DNA of 64,000 nt. Source: Moringa oleifera. Taxonomy: Eukaryota > Streptophyta > Magnoliopsida > Brassicales > Moringaceae. Positions 14,501 to 27,400 of the stretch are shown here, piece after piece. The position numbers and the translations under genes are program-made. The stretch's first letter is position 1; each line of letters begins with the position of its first letter. The stretch is taken from contig JAJFZO010000034.1 in the NCBI GenBank assembly GCA_021397835.1, positions 4,094,501 to 4,158,500 on the forward strand, given 5' to 3'. The notes beneath the pieces are model-generated. The model saw nothing but the letters and a program-made list of their open reading frames with translations, ran no database searches and was not told where the DNA came from.

Positions 14501-17500
14501 GGTAGCGTGGTTCATAAGCAAGTGATTGGGGAGCATTACTTCCTGAGCTTAAATTGTGTGGATCCAGTTAGCTTAAAAGAATGAAAGGAAAGGGAGACTG
14601 CTATCTTCTGTGACATTAGTTCATGAAATCTGGATTAAGAAGAAATTACTAACGCTGCTATATCTTTCAAAAAGTTTCTTTTAATGACTGTCAGTATGTG
14701 GCAATAATCTGGCACATCACGGACATGCTGATCCGTTCAGTTGAACTTCAAACTAATCATCACGCTTATCATAATGACTGTCATTGTTATCTCTTCTCAG
14801 CTAAAAACCTTCACTTTTACCTTTGATAGCACTGTTGACTATCTTGGCTCGAGAAGGCCTTTTTGGCAATGCATGTGCAAATGAAATCAGCAGCATGAGC
14901 TCTGATGAAGCAGACTGCTTCATGCAAACATCACAAGATGGAACAGATGGGCCTCCACTGAATATCTTGTTTGCTGAAGCCATCAAAGGTCCACTGCTTT
15001 CAACAGATAGTCAAGTGCAAATCAGTACTGTTGACCTGATTTTCTATTATTTGTCATCGGAGAGTGCTCCAAGCAAACAGATTCAAGTTTTGGTTGAAGA
15101 AAATATTGTTGACTATGTATTTGAAATATTGAGATTGTCAGGTGAGTGAAGCTTACTCTGCACAGTAGGAAAAAGAGAACCACTACTACATTTAGACCTT
15201 CAGTTTCTGGGAACAAATAAATGAAATAATATGCAGCCCTACTCTTTCTTTTAAAAGGTTGATCAGTACACTAAATTTTATGACTTCAATTGTACTGCTA
15301 ATTGAATAATGTTCAGCCTTTTAGAGCATTTTATTGGTTTCATTTTAGATTCCATGGAGTTTTTTCCGGTAAACATTGCACAGTTAGAAAAATTATGTGA
15401 TCATAATTCATTCAAGGGCTCAATAGACCTTTTATTTCTTGCATGTGAACCTCATGATCTGTTGCTATTGTTGAAAACAGAATGTAAAGACCCAGTTGTC
15501 AACTCTTGCCTTCGGGTTCTTGATCTTTGTTCCATAGCTGAGCAAACATTCAGAATGAGATTAGTTGTTGGATTTGCATCTCTGATACCAGTACTATGTT
15601 ATGTAGCCGAAGTTCCTTTTCATCCTGTTCAAAGTCAGACACTGAAGCTTATATGGAACTGTGTGTCTGATTGCCCAGGGGTAGCATCAGCCTCTCATGT
15701 TGAGGAAATAATTCGGGTTTTGACCAAGATGCTCAAAAAGCATTCCGAAGGGGAGATGGGGTTGCAACCGGAGTCATTTATGATGATCTGTTCAATTTTT
15801 GTTGCTCTCTTCAGAACTCCATCATTTAATGGGACTGTGGATCTATTACTTTCAGTACAACAGGCATTAAAACATGCCATCTTAGCTTGTCTAAGTACCT
15901 CTGAGCAAGATCCTGACCAACTCTTGCACTCCTTGTGCCTACTAAGAGAGGCACTGGCATACAGTCACGAAGAGTTTTCTACCAACAACTCCAGATATAT
16001 GGAGCTAAGTAATTGTGTTATAGATGTATGCACATCACATATATTACCTTGGCTTTTAACTGCCATCAATGAAATGAATGAGGAAACTACCCTGGGAGTA
16101 TATGAAACATTTCAACTTATACTGCTTCAAAATTCAGATATGCAAGGCAAGGAGTTGGCGAACAGCCTGGTTTCAGCATCTTGGTTCAGTTTTTCATTTG
16201 GATGTCTGGGATATTTTCCTACGGAGAAGATGAAATGGAGAGTATACCTAATGCTCAGCTCACTTGTTGATGTCCTTCTGGGAGACAACACTGGACAACC
16301 CATTAGAGATGCTGCATCTTGTCTTCCATCTGATCCTAATGATCTACTGTTTCTTCTTGGGCAAAACAGCTCTCATAATCTAGAATTATCTTCTTGCCAA
16401 TTGGCAAGTGTGGTGATTTTACATACCAGTTCTTTATATGATGACAGGTAATTGACGCTTTATTCCGTTCCTTTTGCTCTGTTAGGTGTCAAATTTTTAC
16501 CCATCTCTCTCATAGCTTCTACATCTTCTTCCATAGGGTTGTGGATGATAAGTTGGTTTTAGCTTCCCTGGAACAGTATATTCTTGTCAACAGTGCAGAT
16601 TTTGAACGTAGGGTAGCTGACTCTCCCACAATGATGCAGCTACTGAATCTTTATGGTCTGTACAGGGGACTAGCAAAGATGAGTTCCCAAATCCCAAACA
16701 GTCCTGAAGTCGAGAGGATATTCTTCCAGTTTTTGACCGACAATGAATGGGATTTACCTTCTTCAGTAATTCACCCAATGTCACTAAAATGGTTGTTTCA
16801 ACAAGAGAAAATTAGTAAGTCTTTATCTTACCAGATTCTGAAATTTTGCAGAAACATTAGCTCAAATGGGAGTCATGTCATCATTCATGAGAAAAACACT
16901 CGAAATATAGATGTGCGAATGATTGCAAAGTTGGTTGCAGTAGGAGATAACTATACAGCAAGACTTTTGGTGTGCTTACTGATGCAGCTTATTGAGGAAG
17001 AAGGGCAGGAGCATGACATTATATGTGTCATTCATCTGATGACAACAGTTATTCACATTATTCCAGCTGCCTCAGAGCAACTATGTTTGCATGGAATAGG
17101 CAATGCAATCCAGATTCTTCATTATAATTCAGTACATTCTTCTTCCCAACAGATAGTCATGGCCATTTTGCCTCTGGTGTTCAGTATTTTAAGTTTTGTG
17201 TGTCCTGAAACACTTTCTAATGATGAATCTTGGGTTGCAGTAACTACAAAGGTGGCTCTCTCAGTCTTTCCTTGCATGAGTATGCTCAAAATTCCAGGGG
17301 GCTAATAAAACCTTTTACCTTCTTTTGTAGTTGATGAACTGCTTATTCACCACTGTGTCTGTTCATAGCTGGGATCATGAAGGTCTGCTTGTAATTGGAA
17401 CTCTATCCTTGATTTTGCATCAGTCCACCAAGAAAGGACTTGAGGAAGCTTCAAGAAGCATAGTCTTGAATTCGCACTTGGTCTCTGCAATCAATAGTGT

Positions 17501-18917
17501 TATTAGTGCTGCTTGCTCAATGGGGCCAGCTTTGGTTGAATATGATGAGGGAACATCCTTGGGGGAGAATCTGATATTCATGCTTTTACTGTGTTACTTC
17601 TCATTAAGAAGGTAAGTGTATGCAATTGCATTCACCTTAACCATTTCTAATTATGATCTCTAACTTCTCTGTTATTTTAGCTTGAATTGTATTCTACCAG
17701 GGGCTGTGGACTGGCAATCTTTCTTTGATCGGTCAAATGGATTGCCGCCACTTTCCACAATCAAAATCCAGTGCCATGATTTGTGCAGGTTGATGCACTT
17801 TGGGCCTCCAAAGGTCAAGCTTGTTGCTTCATATTGCCTTTCGGAGTCCTTTGCTAGACTATCAGAACAGATAAACAGCAACTGCAAGCAATTAAAATGC
17901 TCCTTGGGTTACCTAGGGTCTGCAATGGCTGTATTGGAAGGCCTAGTCTTTTATGAAGACATTAGAGTGGCGATAAATTGTGCTCTCTGCCTATCAATAA
18001 TTTTAGGCTGGGAAAATTTGGACATCTGGGGAAGAAGAATAACTGCAAGGACCAACTGGTGCAGGCTGATTGTAGAAGAATTGGTGATGTCATTGGCAGT
18101 TCCATGTTTACCAGCAAAACCTATCACTAATTATCATAAGCCTGCTGTACATGTTGCTGTTGCATTGCTAAAACTTCAACAGACTCCTGGTTGGATGAGA
18201 GCTGTGTTTGACGCTCGATGCATATCTGGTATAATTGAAAACCTTGCACCAGCAAATGTCAGCAGTGAGACTGTACTTTTATTTCGAGAGCTTTTGAAAT
18301 CTGATTTCTTGAATACTGAGCATATTGATAGTCTGAATCACGTGCTCCAGGTATCAGTCGTTGTTCTATCTCATTCAACTCAGCTTTCTTTTCATCATGT
18401 TGCTGAAAGGGCTTAACAGTCATCACTTACAAGATAGAGTGCATGAAAAAGAATTCTGTTTTTCATATCATTTAAAATTCATGCAACAGGGTAGATTCAC
18501 ATCTACTCTGCCCCAATCTATTGTGGCGTTTGTGGGGGAGGAGACCCTAATTGGCCGCAAGGCCATTGCTGCCAATATCTTAAATGCATAATGTGGCAAT
18601 TCTCAATTAACTTGCCAAAATGCAAAAACCAAAAAAGATAGAATGGTCAAATTCTCGAGACATTATCTGTTTTCATGTTGCAGGCACGGAGAAAACAGGT
18701 GTGCACCAACAATGCTCAAGATGACCTGACTGACGAGCTCACGCAGAAAGTGGTCTCACCGGATAATTTAGGAGAAGTCTGTGAGTATCTCATTCACTTG
18801 ATGTCATCTGCGTCAAATACTGGGGGTTTACAATGGGAGAACAGAAGATTGCTGGATGAAATAGAAATGTTTTTCAGGACATTGACAGTAGAGGATGGCA
18901 GCCGAGTAAATAACTAA
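11533..18917 (+). CDS. PRD1: PRD1, meiotic double-strand-break formation protein
   Basis: PRD1 (PUTATIVE RECOMBINATION INITIATION DEFECTS 1; Arabidopsis At4g14180) is required with SPO11-1/-2, MTOPVIB, PRD2, PRD3 and DFO for programmed meiotic DNA breaks. Nine exons: 11533-11985, 13849-13958, 14059-14234, 14830-15141, 15481-16447, 16537-17251, 17331-17611, 17681-18350, 18684-18917. They total 3918 nt, or 1305 aa plus stop, close to the ~1330 aa of Arabidopsis, with every junction in phase. Recognized blocks include [85 protein letters not shown] and [20 protein letters not shown]. The protein is largely helical and repeat-like, with a possible zinc knuckle (C26, H30, C45, C48) near the N-terminus. 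The exon 3 donor was set at 14235 because it alone restores NCVALLTIL. Intron 1 (1863 bp) contains a 97-bp tandem duplication. Exon 5 may have an alternative upstream acceptor. Confidence 0.96.
12729..12922 (+). repeat. 97-bp tandem duplication inside PRD1 intron 1
   Basis: Two head-to-tail copies, 12729-12825 and 12826-12922, begin TGATGGCAGTTTCGGTGCAC and differ at only a few positions (for example CGG/CGA after CACA, and GTTATG/GTTAGG). The near identity points to a recent event. It does not touch exon sequence or splice sites. Confidence 0.9.
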
Positions 18918-20540
18918 AAAAAATTTTCTCCTCTTTCCTTGTAAAGTTCGGCTGTGCCGTCACCCTAGGAAGCAGCAGCCATGCAAGGTGCTTTGCTGCT
19001 GTGAAGAAGCTGCATCTTTGCAAGAAAAAATGTATTCATTCTTGGTGTTTGTTTAATGTGAAGAAACAGGGGATGCGCATGCAGCTTGCATGTATATACG
19101 GACTGCTCAAAGAGTTAGAAATGCAGTAAATAGGCATTCTGAAACACCGTTTAAGAAAACAAATTTGTTTTCCAGCTGAGATTCCTTATGGGTCTTACTC
19201 TTTTTACAATATGGTAAGCCTTTTTAAATTAACATAAATAATAATAAAAATCTATTTATTGAAAAGAAAGATATTGTTTCTAATTAGAAACATTATTTTT
19301 TGAGGTAAATGTTATTTTAAATTTTATTTTGAACTGTTTTTTAAAATCAAATTTTAATTTTAAAATATTTTTAATAATTTTTTATTTATTAATTTTGTTC
19401 ACATTAAATTTAATGAAAATAATTTTAAAAAATAAATAATATTTTTGTTATAAAATAATTTAAAACAAATAAAATTTAAATTTTATTTTTTAAATTTAAA
19501 TAATTTTTTATTGATGAGTTATTTTTCATGAATTTTTTAAAATTTTGATAGTATAATTTTAAATATATATATATTTAATATTTAAAATTTTTTAATTTTA
19601 TAATACTAAAATATCAATATTTATAAAAAAATTAATTAAAATTTATTGTAAAAAATTTTAATTTAAATATTTTTATTTTTAAAATATTTTAGTAAAATTT
19701 AATTTTTCAAGGAATTTAATTGAAGAAAAAAAGTGCAAAGAAAGTAATTTAACTTTTTCTCATCTATAATTTTAAATTGTTGCATTTATTTAATTTTTAA
19801 ATTTAAAATAATTTTTAGAGTGAGATTTGGGTTTTGTTCCATCTTGCTTATAATTGAACAATTTTATTATTTTAAAAATATTTCTTACTGTACTTTAATA
19901 AGTAGTTTCAGTTAAGTTTATTATACATTATTATAAGATATTTTATTTTTAAGTAAGTATAGTTTAACATTTTAAAAACAAACTTTAAAAAAATATATGC
20001 CTTGTTTTAATTTTTTAATATTTTGAAAATAACCTGTGCTTTTTAAAAAGTATTCTTTATTTGAACCCAAAATTAATCTCTATTAATTCACAATAAAAAC
20101 TAAACAATTATAATAGCTATTAAGCAATAACTAAATCAAGCAACACTAATGACATATAAAATTTAGAGAAGAAACCAAAATTAAATAAAGATTCTGAACA
20201 TAATATGATATTATGTTTGATAATAAATTTTTTAAAAAAATTCAAAACTATCTTTAATATCCCAAATATATGTAATTAAAATATAAAATATAAGACATAA
20301 ATCATAATTTACCTATAATGTTTTTATTAAATTAATTAATATAGGAAAAGGAAATAAATAACTTTTTGTATAAAAAATATGAAATTTTCATTATTTCTAA
20401 TTTTTTTATAATTTAATATGTGATAATAAAATAAAATACATAAACCAATTAAATATATTCTGAATAAATTAAAAACATCAATGACAAGTAGCCTAGTCAT
20501 GGAACCATATATGCAAACATGGAATCGCATTGACAGACAA
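18918..20540. other. PRD1 3' region and AT-rich spacer
   Basis: The first ~250 bases probably hold the PRD1 3' UTR, being of mixed composition up to about 19210. The rest is very AT-rich with A/T-run repeats (19300-19700 resembles the interior of the long-TIR elements) and no supported gene. The promoter of the following PPR gene must lie in its right end; no clear TATA element was chosen. Confidence 0.5.
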
Positions 20541-20548
20541 GGAGATGG

Positions 20549-22599
20549 ATGTGGCTGAAGGAGAAGAGCTACATAGAAAACATGCTAACTCTTCATATTC
20601 CCTGCAAAGTAGCACCAACATGGAAATCCAACGGCGTTAATGGCGAGAACAGAACCATCTTCGTCCCAAAAACCCAATTTATAAAACCCTCCGAATTCTT
20701 AAAACCCCAACCCATCAACCAATCTTCTCTCTGCAGCTCTCTCCGCCCATCACCTCCAGCACAAGGCGACGACAGTTACACTAAGCACACAACTCTTCTT
20801 GTTCAAACCTACCATGAGCACCAGACGCTGAAAGCCTTGCTGGAGAAGCTCGACGAGAAGGGCTTATGCCCTTTGCAAGTGCTTAAAGAAGATGGAGATT
20901 GGACCAAACACCAATTCTGGGCTGTCATTAGATTCCTCACACATTCCTCCAGATGCCATGAGATTCTTCTGGTACCTCTGTCTCTTAGTTATTCTACTTT
21001 GAGCACAAAATGGTGAAAAATTCAGTAGTTCTTTCAAGAATATAATCATTCAGTTGTGCTTTATTCTATTCTAATAAAATTACTCTCGTTTCTCGCTCAG
21101 AAAGGAAACTCAGAAGAAAATATCATGGAAATTATAAAACTTTGGGTTGTTCTTTTTGAGGTTGTATTGAAAATTGAATGAATGAATCTAACTAACTGAA
21201 GCGGAATTGTTGGTCTCAATTTAGCAATTTTTCTTTACTTTCTAGCTTCTTATCCCTACCGGGATATTTCAAATTTCCAACGATATAGAATCTAAGATTT
21301 GAAAATTCAATGCCTTATTCATTTCATATATTCTCTCAACAGGCAAACCAGTATTCGCCTTCTTTTTTTTCCCCCTCTTTTCCGGTTTTTGTTTTTGGGT
21401 GTGTTATGAGAAAAATGTATTGAAATTCTTGGGTATTCTTCTATCAGGTATTTGATATGTGGAAGACCATAGAGAAATCACGAATTAACGAAGTCAACTA
21501 TGAGAAGCTGATTGGGTTGTTAGCTGAAGAAGGAATGTTGGAAGAAGGGGTCTGGGCTCTTCAACAGATGAAGAATCATAGTCTTAATCCATCTTTGGAG
21601 ATCTATAATTCGATTATTCATGGCTATGCTAGAAATGGAAAGTTTGATGATGCTATGCTTCTATTCAGTCAGATGAAACAAATCAATCTGTCACCAGATA
21701 CTTCTACCTATGATGGGTTGATTGAGGCTTATGGGAAATATAAAATGTATGATGAGATTGGTATGTGTCTGAAGAATATGAAATCTGACGGTTGTGCACC
21801 TGATCACATTACTTATAATTTACTTATACGAGAATTTTCACGAGGTGGGTTGCTCCAAAGGATGGAGAAAGTATACCAAACTATGATCTCAAAAAGGATG
21901 AAATTGCAGCCTTCTACTCTGGTAGCAATGCTTGAGACTTATGCAAACTTCGGGATATTAGAAAAGATGGAAAAGATCTATAGGAGGGTTTTAAATTTGA
22001 AAACCGCATTGAAGGAGGACTTGATTAGGAAATTAGCTAAGGTGTATATTGAGAACTATATGTTTTCAAGGTTAGATGATCTAGGACTTGACCTTTCTTC
22101 AAGAATTGGTATTACTGATCTTGTCTGGTGTCTCCGCCTCCTTTCCCATGCATGCGTATTGAGTCGAAAAGGGATGGATTCCATTGTTCAGAAAATGGAA
22201 GAAAGCAAAGTTTCATGGAATGTGACAATTGTCAATATCATCTTGCTAGCATACTCGAAGATGAAGAATTTCACACACATGAGAATCCTTCTATCTGAAC
22301 TGCCAACACATCAAGTGGAACCCGATATAGTCACTATTGGTATTCTATTTGATGCATCTAGGACTGGCTTTGATGGTACAGGAGCTTTAGAAACCTGGAG
22401 AAGGATGGGCTTTCTTTGCAGATCTGTGGAAATGAACACTGATCCTCTAGTTCTTACTGCTTTTGGTAAGGGGAATTTCCTCAGGGGCTGTGAAGAGGTG
22501 TACTGTTCCCTTGATCCTAGAGCTAGGGAATTGAAAACATGGACGTATCACAGCCTCATTGATTTGGTAGTCAAAAACAATAGAAGGCAGCCTCTGTAA
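20549..22599 (+). CDS. P-class pentatricopeptide repeat protein, At4g14190-like
   Basis: PPR proteins bind organellar RNA and control its processing, stability or translation. Two exons, 20549-20971 and 21448-22599, give 524 aa, close to the ~500 aa of Arabidopsis At4g14190 (annotated as chloroplastic). The junction joins HEILL to VFDMWK in phase. The N-terminal ~60 residues are rich in Ser, Thr, Pro and Lys with few acidic residues, fitting a transit peptide; Met12 (20582) is an equally good start. About five 35-residue PPR units are visible from residue ~150: NPSLEIYNSIIHGYARNGKF, SPDTSTYDGLIEAYGKYKMY, APDHITYNLLIREFSRGG, then weaker repeats, with another at VEPDIVTIGILFDAS. No E, DYW or SMR tail is seen, so it is P-class. 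It lies 1.6 kb downstream of PRD1 on the same strand, as in Arabidopsis. Confidence 0.9.
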
Positions 22600-24445
22600 A
22601 AGGGAGTTGAATGAAGAAAGAAGCTGGGCATCCATCTTAAGTGGCAAGGCAAACCTTAAAAGCAACGTCCATTGGTGGACCAAAGCTATATATAGATGAG
22701 TTGTAGCAGTTGGTGCCAAGCAGATACAAAAGCAGTTGTGTGTTACACAAAAATGCATGTGGACTTGAATTTTCATCTTCACAACAAGACTTAACAGGCT
22801 TTCCACATCAGGTAAGAGGAAACCTGCTCTATTACTTGATCTTATGTACCATGAAGCATTTGGAAAGCAAGAAATAGGTTTGCATCAAAAGAATATTCAG
22901 ATTTTATTTTCTTTGATGTAATTGTAAATGACTTGGCAAATTTATTGTAAGAATTGAGGACTTCCTTTCGTTTCTCTTTTTATGAGGCCTCTTTTCTTTA
23001 CACAGGGTCCCTGAAATTTCTCATACATTTACTCCAACATTGGCTATTTAAATAAACTGAGAGCGCTCTTTTGAGTTCTTTGTTACAATTTGATATTCGC
23101 CTGCAACTGTTGCCACCAGTGACTAAAGGAAATATAAATTTCTGTACAACCATATTACATAGAGACTGCATTCTGGCAATGTTTAGTGGTTGTGATATGA
23201 TCCTTATTGAGACTCCTAAAGAGGCATGACTTGGGCTTTTCATTGGCTAGTGGAGTTAATCTTCTCTTAGCGGACTACAAGAGTGGCCACTGCCTGTGTT
23301 ACTCTGGTGCTACGAAGTGGTGTGTCGGAAGCAGTGGTTGTGAAGCTGATGCTGCAAAATCTCTGTTTTTTTTTTTTTTTTTCTGTTTCCTTTTTCTAAA
23401 GATTGTATTGAATGAAGTTCATGCTGAAAAGGAAGCTCATCAAGTATTTTATTTGTATTCTGCTGGTTGTAATGGGATGCTTCTGAATCGATCTCCGAGC
23501 AAAGGGGCATGGAAGAGTACAATTAGAATGCTTCTGCAGCATGAAGAGGTGGCAGACTAGTGGTATGCTATTGATAGAAGGCTACATAAAGAAGACTAAC
23601 TTCCAAATTCACTTTTATGAGCTACTTAAATGTAAGTGTTTGTGAATCTGAAAGTAACTATATGATAAACAAAACAGTAATTGATTTACTTTTTATGATA
23701 TTTGGAATTTGTGCATGACTTGAAGTTTGGTCTGTTCTTTATTCTTTATTGCTTGGCTAATTAAAAAATGAGTAGAGAAAGAATGCCATTTCATTTATGT
23801 TGAATGGATGGAAAGATGGCTGCCAGTTCCAACAGATTTCTTTCACCATAATGCACATTTTTCAAGTATGCAAAAGATAAAAATAAAACCTTTTAATTTT
23901 GCAAATTATTTACAATAGATCCAGTTACATACAAGATTTCATGTTTAAAAACATTAAGATTTATTGCATACTCAAATAATGTTACTTGCTCAAGCACTTG
24001 TGTGTCCGATATCCATGCCCCTTTATATTAAAAAGTTTATCAATCTTACAAATTTATATATAAGGAGCAACAAAGTGACAATAAATACAAGAACACACAA
24101 TACTTCGGTCGAAAACAGTTTTACATTTGGAGTCAAGTCTGGAGGAATCTGTTCATTCCTTAGGCCAAACTCAAACAATAAAACATAATCTAAACATAGT
24201 GACTGGTTGGACCAAACATTGACAAACCTGTACTAACTAACAAAACTAAGAATAAGCAGACAAAAACCAGAAACAACTGAGGTTCGTGAACCAAAGTATG
24301 TAATACTATTCCTAAAGTACAAATTCCTGCTAATACTAGAGGGGGCAACATCACAAAGATGGCCGATATTCAACAGCAGAAAAAATTTAATAGTAGCATC
24401 CCCCATTCATTATTCTATACATTCATAACAAAGTTGATAAGCATC
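22600..24445. other. PPR 3' region and convergent spacer
   Basis: This lies between the PPR gene (plus) and the zinc-finger gene (minus), which converge. It likely holds both 3' UTRs. A poly-T run near 23368-23384 interrupts an open frame at 23207-23560 that has no family signature. No other gene is supported. Confidence 0.45.
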
Positions 24446-27400
24446 CTAATTCACAGATGAGCAACATACGAACTGCACCCAATAAGGTCTCCCCTTCACT
24501 TTCCTCTTCTCTCTCTTTATGTCTGCAGGATACCTTGCAGGAGAATTCCATTCTTTACTCACCTCTCCCTTGGCAGGCGCAGCTATGGAGGCTTCATGGC
24601 CCAGGACTGTGCTCAGTTTAGGGGGCAAGGAACTGCTATCTTTTGCACTTTCATCTTTTTGGATCGAAGGAGTTGTATTTTCCTTTGGACTTTGTGTCTT
24701 CGGCCTGGGTTCAATGGCTTCACCCAAAAGGTTCTTCAGAGGAGTATGTGGCTTCCCAGTCGCAGTGCTCCAGTTTGTTACCTTGGCAATAATCTCTTCA
24801 TTCTTCTTTCTCCCTGGAGACTCATTGACCACATGAGTAAGAGAAGGAAACCAACCAGCTCGCAAAGCCGCAGCTTCGGCCTGTTGAGGATTCTGCACTG
24901 TTTGGATTTCAGAAGCGACAACTTTATGGTCACCTGCACCACGATGTTCAACCAATGTCATAAAAGATGGTGGCTCAAATACATCCGACTCTTCAGAATG
25001 TTTTTCCTCAGGTAGACCTTTTGGCTTCTTCAAGTTTGCTTTCCCAGCTTCAGCATCAATAGCAGCTAAAGTATCTGACTGTGTCGACAGCACTGTCACA
25101 AGCATCCAAAACAATCAAAGGCTAAATTACCGAAACACAACAAAATACCCTAACTACGTAAAAAGCTCATCAATCAAGATTTCAAAATAAATACATCATT
25201 TACTAATACATTAAAATTTAATACCAGTTCTCTATCCTGCCAATTAAAATGCACGGATAAAGCTCAAAAAGGAATCTAAAAATTCAATCTTACCTATTTT
25301 CTGTCATGAATGCAAGGTCATTTGTTTTCTGAGTCCTGATTAATTCTCTAAACATCACATATACATAAAGCAGGGTGGTTTTGCAGATGAAAATTTTGAC
25401 TGGAAGGTTTCAATTTGTACCAGAACGGCCCCAGTAGTCTGTTTCAATAAGAAAGATGCAAATGTACCTGAAACTGATCCCCAGTTGCCTTCCAAACTGT
25501 CAGTTTGGCTGCTCGAATCAATTGAGATTTCAATCGGAGATGGGCCATGCTGATCTTTGACAAAGCTATTACCATGCCCACCTTGCATGGACTGAGAGTG
25601 GATGCCAGAAGCATCCCCTCTAAACTCTCCACTATGATTAACATTAGCAGCTACAGATATTGCAATAGATGGTTCAGCATCGAGAGGAGAAACCACTGGC
25701 TCTTTCATCACATGCTCTACTGAATTTTTCTGCACTAACTCATCATCTCTATCATGGCACGATTCAGCAGCCATACTGACTACACTGGCACACTGTCCTA
25801 CTTCTTTCTCATTAATATTGGTTTCATGTTCTTTTACATTCTCTGGGACATCTGAAACTCTATCCAATTCTTTGCATTCAGTTTCTTGTAGTTTCATATC
25901 TTTGACATCCCTTACATCAATTGCATCAACCTTGGATTCAGGACAACAGTTGGCAGATTCAGCTATAGTTTTCATCTCGACAGAAAGGATTTTATACTCA
26001 AGCCCTTCCCCATTTTCAATTCCATCTACACCATGTTTTTCAGTAGCAGCCACACAGTCACTGGCATCATCACCTTTGAGCATGTTTGACACCAAACTAA
26101 CTTGGGAGTCAGAAAGGCTACCGGAAGATTCAAAAGTTGTGATGTTGCTTTCTGCAATACTTCCCTCTTTAAATCTCTTTTCATCATCATTTCCAGCAAT
26201 ATCATGCTTTTTAGCCCCCATCTCTTGATGACTACGAGAATCGTCAGGACATGATGAGTTGATTCTGTGGTTGACTTCCATGCCCAAAGAAGCAACTAAA
26301 AGATCTGCATCAGATAAGTCTTTCATTCCAGTTTCTGAAAATCCCATCTGCAGTGAATTGTCACAAACATCATAAGGCTGCTGTTCTCCAGGCAAGTAGA
26401 TTGCCTGACCTTTCCCCTTCTCAATTGCACCAACATCAGTAGGAGGCAATAATACCTCCGAACCTTCACTGCTTGTGACTTTAATTTGTCGTATATCTGC
26501 TTCCCCTTTAACAGGCACTTCGTTGACCACAGGCATATCGTTACCAACTTCATGTGTATGGTTGTCTTCTAAAACATGCATATCTGAAGCATGGACCTCG
26601 GTGCCTTCACTCAGTTGTCCTGACTGGACACTAGTAAAGTGCCTCTCACAAGGAGTTTCAGTTTCACCTTCTCTATCCGTGTTTATTTCACATGAGTCTG
26701 AGGATGCATATTGATGCAATTTCACTCCCTTATGGTCTTTAAAGTCTTCCAGCATGACCTCAGCATGGTGCACCACAGGGACGTTATCCGGCACTGAAAG
26801 CACATGTACATTCTCAGTCCCTTCCTTTCCATTGGAAGTCTCAACAGATATGATATAATTGGCAGAATCTGTTCCTGGAGCTGTATCCATATTAATTTGA
26901 GCAATCTCACCAGACATTTTCACATGTTCAACAGATTCAACTTCAGGAGATTGGTCATTTACGGGTACGGTAGAAGATACTATATCACCATGCTCCTCCC
27001 TTGCTTGAGTAATTCCATCCGCCATCACAATATCTGAAGTTAATTCTTCAATCTTTTCTGACTTAGCCACTAGCTCAGAGGGAACAATGACTGTTGTGCC
27101 TTTGTCTGGCCCAATATCTTCATGTCCTTTTATATCACCCTCCAGCTGAACATATTTCATAGAGCAATCATCACCAGACTCGATCTTCTTATTCTGTTCT
27201 GAAGAATCAGTTGGTGTTTCAGCTTTGAAGGGATACGAGTCACATGCAGAACTGTTTTTATCATCTCCAAGCATTATAGCACACTCTTCACCCAAGCTTG
27301 AGACAAGACCTTGGGCTTCCGGGATACTCCCAGATGGATCAGTGGAAATTTCTGAAACTTCAGGATTGGTTATTTGGCTGTTCTCTGTTGAATTGCCAAG

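Noticed and set aside
23207..23560. 117-codon open frame after the PPR gene
   Set aside because: Runs through a poly-T tract coding a Phe run, has no recognizable domain, and lies in the likely 3' UTR/spacer.
25818..26228. Long antisense frame inside exon 4 of the zinc-finger gene
   Set aside because: A shadow of the coding exon on the opposite strand.
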